64,000 nucleotides of DNA from Tachypleus tridentatus. Its lineage: Eukaryota > Arthropoda > Merostomata > Xiphosura > Limulidae. Below the pieces are notes generated by a model that saw only the letters and a list, made by a program, of their open reading frames with translations, ran no database searches and was not told the origin of the DNA. Position numbers and translations under genes: made by a program. The stretch lies in NCBI RefSeq assembly GCF_004210375.1, contig NC_134833.1, forward strand, positions 21,073,396 through 21,137,395, written 5' to 3'. Below, piece after piece: positions 58,859 through 64,000 of the stretch (position 1 is the stretch's first letter; each line of letters starts with the position of its first letter).

Positions 58859-59136
58859 TTTTGGTTTGTTTTGAATTTCGCGCAAAGCTGCTCGATGGCT
58901 ACCTGCGCTAACCGTCCCTAATTTAGCAGTACGTATAAGACTAAAAGGAAGGCAGCTAGTCATCACCACCAACTGCCAACTCTTGGGTTACTCTTTTAGT
59001 AACGAATAGTTGAATTGATCGTCCCATTATAACGCCCCATGGTTGAAAGGGCGAGCATGTTTGGTGTGACGGGGCTACGAACCCGCAACCCTTGGATAAC
59101 AAGTCGAGTGCCTTAACCACCTGGACATGCCGGGCC
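58859..59136 (-). mobile_element. T1 SINE, full length
   Basis: Inverted copy (CGCGCAAAGCTGCTCGATGGC ... GGACATGCCGGGCC). AAATGATAT before and AAATGACAT after it suggest an imperfect 9-bp target duplication. Confidence 0.92.
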
Positions 59137-59789
59137 GAAATGACATATACACAAATAGGTTATAGAGGGTGCCGGGGTGACACAAAACATGTTTAGAAAG
59201 AGAGAGCGCCAATACAAACTACCAAATAAAAACGAGCACATGTCAATAACAATATAAAGGCAATGACTGAATTACACCTTCGCACACTAAGAGAGAGAAC
59301 TTATATTAAATAGCGGATACAGTCACGTGCCTGAGATAAGCATGGGATTATGCGTGTGTGGGACACATTATTATTGCTAGATAGGATCCGAATGGGAAAG
59401 TCGGGAGAACTCATAATAGTTCAGATATTAGCACAAAGCCATGCTATGGAATTATAATGAACGATTCTTCGTTAAAATAGACAGACGGTACAAATTATAT
59501 ATAGGAAAGACAACGACCTTTCCTCAGAAGAACAGATGTGTATGTTATCACATGGTCATCGTATATTTTAATCTTTTATACAACGGCACCAATATGTAGC
59601 ATGATTTCTCAGTTATATACAGAAGATTCTGGGAAAGGAAAGTTTATATTTATGTACTGCCAATTTTATTCGGAATAATTTTGCTTTCCCGTCGTATTTG
59701 ACAGACTTTTACGCTAGTTTGCTCATAGGTGTCTTGATTTGCTCAAATCGGCATGGTTATAAGTATATATGTGAGGTTATATATATAAG
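59137..59789. other. No gene seen
   Basis: Begins with ACACAAATAGGTTATAGAGGG, also found in diverged form near 56430. The rest is unique-looking with (TA)-rich sequence towards the minisatellite. Confidence 0.4.
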
Positions 59790-60482
59790 TAAGGATAAAT
59801 AGACGAAAATTAGTGGCAATAAGTGTCTTTTAAAACCACCATTCCACGCATCCTATATATATATATGTGAGGATAAATAGACGAAAATTAGTGTCAATAA
59901 GTGTCTTTTAAAACCACCATTCCACGCATCCTATACATATACATGTGAGGATAAATAGACGAAAATTAGTGAAAATAAGTGTCTTTTAAAACCACCATTC
60001 CACGCATCCTATACATATATATGTAAGGATAAATAGACGAAAATTAGTGAAAATAAGTGTCTTTTAAAACCACCATTCCACGCATCCTATATATATATAT
60101 GTGAGGATAAATAGACGAAAATTAGCGTCAATAAGTGTCTTTTGAAACCACCATTCCACGCATCCTATATATATATATATATGTGACGATAAATAGACGA
60201 AAATTAGTGTCAATAAATGTCTTTTAAAACCACCATTCCACGCATCCTATACATATATATGTGAGGATAAATAGACGAAAATTAGTGTCAATAAGTATCT
60301 TTTAAAACCACCATTCCACGCATACTATACATATACATGTGAGGATAAATAGACGAAAATTAGTGAAAATAAGTGTATTTTAAAACCACCATTCCACGCA
60401 TCCTATATATATATATGTGAGGATAAATAGACGAAAATTAGTGTCAATAAGTGTCTTTTAGAACCACCATTCCACGCATCTA
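59790..60482. repeat. 78-bp minisatellite, 9 copies
   Basis: Unit GGATAAATAGACGAAAATTA, GTGTCAATAAGTGTCTTTTA, AAACCACCATTCCACGCATC, CTATATATATATATGTGA. Copies begin at 59792, 59871, 59949, 60027, 60105, 60187, 60265, 60343 and 60421. The only length changes come from the (TA)n part. Confidence 0.97.
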
Positions 60483-60592
60483 ACTTGCAATTAAGCCTTC
60501 CCAAATCGTGTTGGAAACTTTACTTAATGGACAAAAGGCCTAATAAGTTTAATTTACATCGTGGGATGAAAGAGTGAAGCATATACGTCATG

Positions 60593-60871
60593 TTTGTTTA
60601 TTTATTTTTTGAATTTCGCGCAAAGCTACTCGAGGGCTATTTGAGCTAGCCGTCCCTAATTTAGCAGTGTAAGACTAGAGGGAAGGCAGCTAGTCATCAT
60701 CACCCACCGCCAACTCTTGGGCTACTCTTTTGCCAACGAATAGTGGGATTGACCGTCACATTATAACACCCCCACGGCTGAAAGTGCGAGCATGTTTGGT
60801 GCGACCGGGATTCGAACCCGCGACCCTTAGATTAAGAGTCCATCATCCTAACCACCTGGCCATGTCAAGCC
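60593..60871 (-). mobile_element. T1 SINE, full length
   Basis: Inverted copy (GAATTTCGCGCAAAGCTACTC ... GGCCATGTCAAGCCG), body intact. Confidence 0.93.
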
Positions 60872-61654
60872 GATTTTTTTTCTTTCTTTTGTACTTGTCA
60901 CAATAAAACTCACTGTGACAAGCAACCATATGGTTGTACGTGATTCAAAATTAGTAAGAGATGAATGTGCGTAATTGTTATTATTACTCCAATGTTTCGT
61001 CTTCTTTATATCGATACATTTCTCTGAACAAATTTCAATAATTCCCTCTTGAATAACACTTTTTTTTTTCTTTTAACCTACACGACCTCAACCTTAACTT
61101 TTATCAAATGTTAAGCTAGCAAATGAAACACTAATATCCAATATACAGAACTAGAATGAAAATGGCGAAGGACGTCCAATCTGAGTTGGACACGCAATAC
61201 CCTAATTACACTTGTTATTTTGCCCACGTCAGCACTTTAGAGCGTAGACTCAGCAGAAGGTTCAAAGTAAAACGTGGGAGGACCTGAACATATTGCCACC
61301 TCGCCTGTTTCAGCTGTAACTCCTTGCTTTATCAACTTTAGAACGAAAATTTTATATGAGGTGCAATTCAATCTACGTGTTCAGGTACAGAACAATGAAA
61401 CTTTGAACTGAAATTTTAATAGGTATTTGAAAGTTAGAATGGAGATCTCCCTAATAATCAACATGCCATATATATAAAAACGCAGTTGAACGTACGCATT
61501 ATTTATACTTAAATAACACAATTATTTTTTCTCCCATAAAAATCATAAATAAAACCACAACTAGTGCCATCTGTACGATTATCTGGTTACCGCAGTGCCA
61601 TCTATGGAAGTAAACAGTTGTCAAGATATCCATTTGCATTAAATGCAAACTGAA
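60872..61654. other. No gene called
   Basis: Contains a 43-codon + strand frame (61156-61287) with balanced codon use but no donor site or recognisable motif, and AGTGCCATCTRT twice near 61565-61610. Otherwise AT-rich. Confidence 0.4.
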
Positions 61655-61893
61655 TTTTTTTGTTTTTGTTTGTTTGTTTGTTTTTTAATTTCGCGCAAAA
61701 CTACACGAGGGCTATATGCGCTAGACGTCCCTAATTTAGCAGTGTAAGAATTAGAGGAAAAGCAGCTAGTCACCACCACCAACCGCCAACTATTTGGCTA
61801 CTCTTTTACCAACGAATAATGGGATTGACCGTCACATTATAATGCCCCCACGGCTGAAAGGGCAAACATGTTTAGTGCAACAGGGTATCGAAC
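61655..61893 (-). mobile_element. T1 SINE, 5'-truncated with target duplication
   Basis: Inverted copy missing most of the tRNA-like head (stops at ACAGGGTATCGAAC). The 9-bp duplication CAAACTGAA at 61646-61654 and 61894-61902 shows that the truncation happened at insertion. Confidence 0.9.
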
Positions 61894-62133
61894 CAAACTG
61901 AAAAGCAAAAAGTATCAGTACGAGTTATGAATTATTTAATTAAAGTATTAGGCTTAATAATTTGGCAATGCTATGTAATAATTCTACGCCTAAAGTTAGC
62001 TCAGTGGTTAAACCAAGTGTTCATGATGTGACGAAATTTCAGGAAATTTCTAAATTCGCATCTTCAAGTCAGAAGTTCCTATTTTCTTCTTTCAAGGAAC
62101 ATTCATTTTCCGTTTATATTTCACATCTTAAAC

Positions 62134-62251
62134 TCCCCGCTAGTGCAGCGGTATGTCTCCGGATTTACAACGCTAAAATCAGGGGTTCGATTCCTCTCGG
62201 TGGGCTGAGCAGATAGCCCTTTGTGGCTTTGCTATAAGAAAAACACACACA
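62134..62251 (+). mobile_element. T2 SINE, full length with target duplication
   Basis: TCCCCGCTAGTGCAGCGG head, GGGGTTCGATTCCTC B box, GAGCAGATAGCCCTTTGTGG core, CTATAAGAAAAACACACAC tail. A 14-bp duplication with one mismatch: TTCACATCTTAAAC and TTCACACCTTAAAC. Confidence 0.95.
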
Positions 62252-63035
62252 TTCACACCTTAAACCGCGTTCTCTACGAGACTTTTACAAAACTAAAGTT
62301 CGTAATAATTTCAAAATATTAAAGTGATGAGGTTTATACGTTAATGCGTTTTTGTCCGGATATTACAGTCATGTTTATACACACTTCACTAGTTTAACAA
62401 CAGATTTAATAGCCTTTAACGTCAAAGTTAATAACTTTTTATAATAATATACGTGATTAGAGTGACTTACCAGACGTGTTACATCTATTACAACTTGCAA
62501 CCTTCTGTGACAAAAATAATAATTTCAACTCAGCACATTTGGAAGCCACGTTAGAATATTTAAAGGCAACGTTTCGTCCGAAGAAACGAAAGAACGTACA
62601 ACATGATGTATGAGGCATCTCTCGCGGACTGATTCGCGAACATTTTTAAGCCAACAAGTTTCGAGTAACTGTCACATGAACTGTGTTATAAATTTTGACC
62701 ACATTCCCTTTTCACGTCGAAATTACACGTTTTCTAAGGTTGTCGAAATTATCTGTTTCTATAAATAACCAACAGTACAACTTGAAATTAATTTATTTAA
62801 CAAAACAAAAAGAATTTTCCGACTATAGTATAAAACCCATAGAGCAAGTAACAAAACTACAATGAGCTTAGTGGTTAAATTTCTTTAGTATAATATAATT
62901 TGAATTTAGTGCGAGTTAACGTTAAGCTTATAAAACCGAAGTTTAATAATTGTCAGTATAAGCGGTTTTGTGCTTAGCAAATATATATATATATATATAC
63001 AAGTTTCATGACTTTACCACCAGGTGTCAGGTCAT
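62252..63035. other. No gene seen; (TA)n run
   Basis: AT-rich, with (TA)9 near 62982-62999. GCAACGTTTCGTCCGAAGAAAC near 62570 is a short hairpin. Confidence 0.45.
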
Positions 63036-63225
63036 TTTTTTCTTTAAATTTCGCGCAAAGCGACAAGAGGTAGTCACCTGCACTAGCCATCCTTAACTTA
63101 GCAGTGTAAGACAAGAGGAAAAGTTAGGCATCATCACCAACCGTCAACTCTTGAGCTACTCTTTTAATAACCAAAAGTGGGATTGGTCGACCATTGTAAC
63201 GCCCCTGCGGATGAAAGGACGAGCT
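63036..63225 (-). mobile_element. T1 SINE, 5'-truncated, older copy
   Basis: Inverted tail and body (TTTAAATTTCGCGCAAAGCG ... GATGAAAGGACGAGC) without the tRNA-like head. Confidence 0.82.
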
Positions 63226-64000
63226 TTATTGCACAGTTCATTGTTATTGTTGTTCATTTTACTTTCAAATGGTAGTTTAATATGTTTCTTCTTCTCATGA
63301 AGTAGATAAGTATATGCTCGCTTGGTTACAATTATCTACACATCTCTATGTCGAGTTAAACCTCAATGTTTCCTTGTTGTGGTTGTAGTTTTCCCAGACC
63401 TCACCATACAGGTCAAAAATTAGATCAACATCTTGTATTTTAGCTAATTTAACAGTAATTTTCTGGACTCTTATAGGTCGTAGAGATATGGTGTTATCAA
63501 ATAGGGTAGAGACGTAATAAGGCTTCATGTATTTACGTACAGGTTAAGAAAGGCTCCGACCAAGCAGAAAAAAAAAGCATGCTTTCGTGGCCATTCAACA
63601 CACCACAGTGCTTAATTTTTACCAGATCTGAGATGTGGAAACCATTTTGGATATTTTTTTCCCAATCTGAAGTCAAAAACACCGTTATTTAATACGAAGA
63701 GTGTTTCGGTTTCATTACGAATTATATTTGACTGATGCATTCGACCACCTTACTACCCTTCACCCCACATTTATATCGTTTTAAAGTGTAAAACTCAAAT
63801 TCCCCCTCCACACACACAGAGACTAAATTAATGAGCAAGAACGCGGTATATGTTTTTGTTTTTCCTAAAATAAAAGCACTGGCTACGAGAATAGCACATG
63901 TGTAGAAACTGTCTAAAAATTAGGTTTAAGACATAAAAATTATTTCAAGAAAATCTCAGCGAAATAAATTCAGTAATGGGACATATTTCTAACATCCCTA
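63226..64000. other. No gene called
   Basis: AT-rich to the window edge. The 60-codon - strand frame at 63346-63528 has no recognisable domain and no acceptor/donor pair that I can place. Confidence 0.4.

Noticed and set aside
61156..61287. 43-codon + strand frame starting MKMAKDVQSELDTQYPNY
   Set aside because: Codon use looks reasonable but there is no donor site, no homology that I know and no neighbouring exon.

Overview
This is a eukaryotic, intron-bearing and repeat-rich window of AT-rich animal DNA with few genes. The only gene I can name is a Gbx-class homeobox gene (Drosophila relative: unplugged), split over two exons on the + strand at 12.3-19.0 kb. About 70 tRNA-derived SINE copies, large minisatellites and decayed DNA transposons fill most of the rest. 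The SINE whose tRNA-like head reads GGCCCGGCATGGCC looks to me like the short repeats of horseshoe crab genomes (Xiphosura, Chelicerata). That assignment rests on memory and has not been tested.

Layout. 0-1.8 kb: AT-rich ~52-bp satellite. 2-11 kb: SINEs, a 37-bp minisatellite (26 copies) and two copies of a diverged dispersed repeat, the second lying just 5' of Gbx. 11.9-19.3 kb: Gbx, with a 5.7-kb intron and an unusual 93-bp in-frame tandem duplication of its last coding segment. 20-35 kb: SINEs, a MITE pair, a small hAT element with an intact 8-bp target duplication, and an internally deleted mariner. 35.4-37.1 kb: a nearly complete Tc1-like element with long inverted repeats and a broken transposase. 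37.4-38.6 kb: a very homogeneous 61-bp minisatellite. 39-49.7 kb: SINE-rich. 50-52.5 kb: a 91-bp minisatellite next to a 167-bp coding exon on the - strand, from a gene I cannot name. 53-64 kb: SINEs, a 458-bp hAT-type element and a 78-bp minisatellite.

SINE names used below. T1: ~275 bp, tRNA-like head with CTCGTAA anticodon loop (Thr-like), B box GGTTCGAATCC or GGTTCGCATCC, tail ending AAATTCAAAAACAAACAAAC. T2: ~115 bp, head with A box TAGTACAGCGG, loop TTTACAA (Val-like) and B box GGTTCGATTCC, tail GCTATAAGAAAAACACAC. T3: ~125 bp, related head (GGCACAGCGG ... GTTTCGATACC), tail CTTAATAACAAACAAAC. T4: older, diverged relatives of T1. T1, T2 and T3 share a short core just before the tail (CAGATAGCCC ... 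GTAGCTTTG), so different tRNA heads appear joined to one tail module. Several copies keep 8-14 bp target duplications.

Function. Gbx should encode a nuclear DNA-binding regulator of neural and regional patterning. The - strand exon belongs to a second gene that runs beyond what can be followed here. The other long open frames are explained by repeats, transposons or chance.
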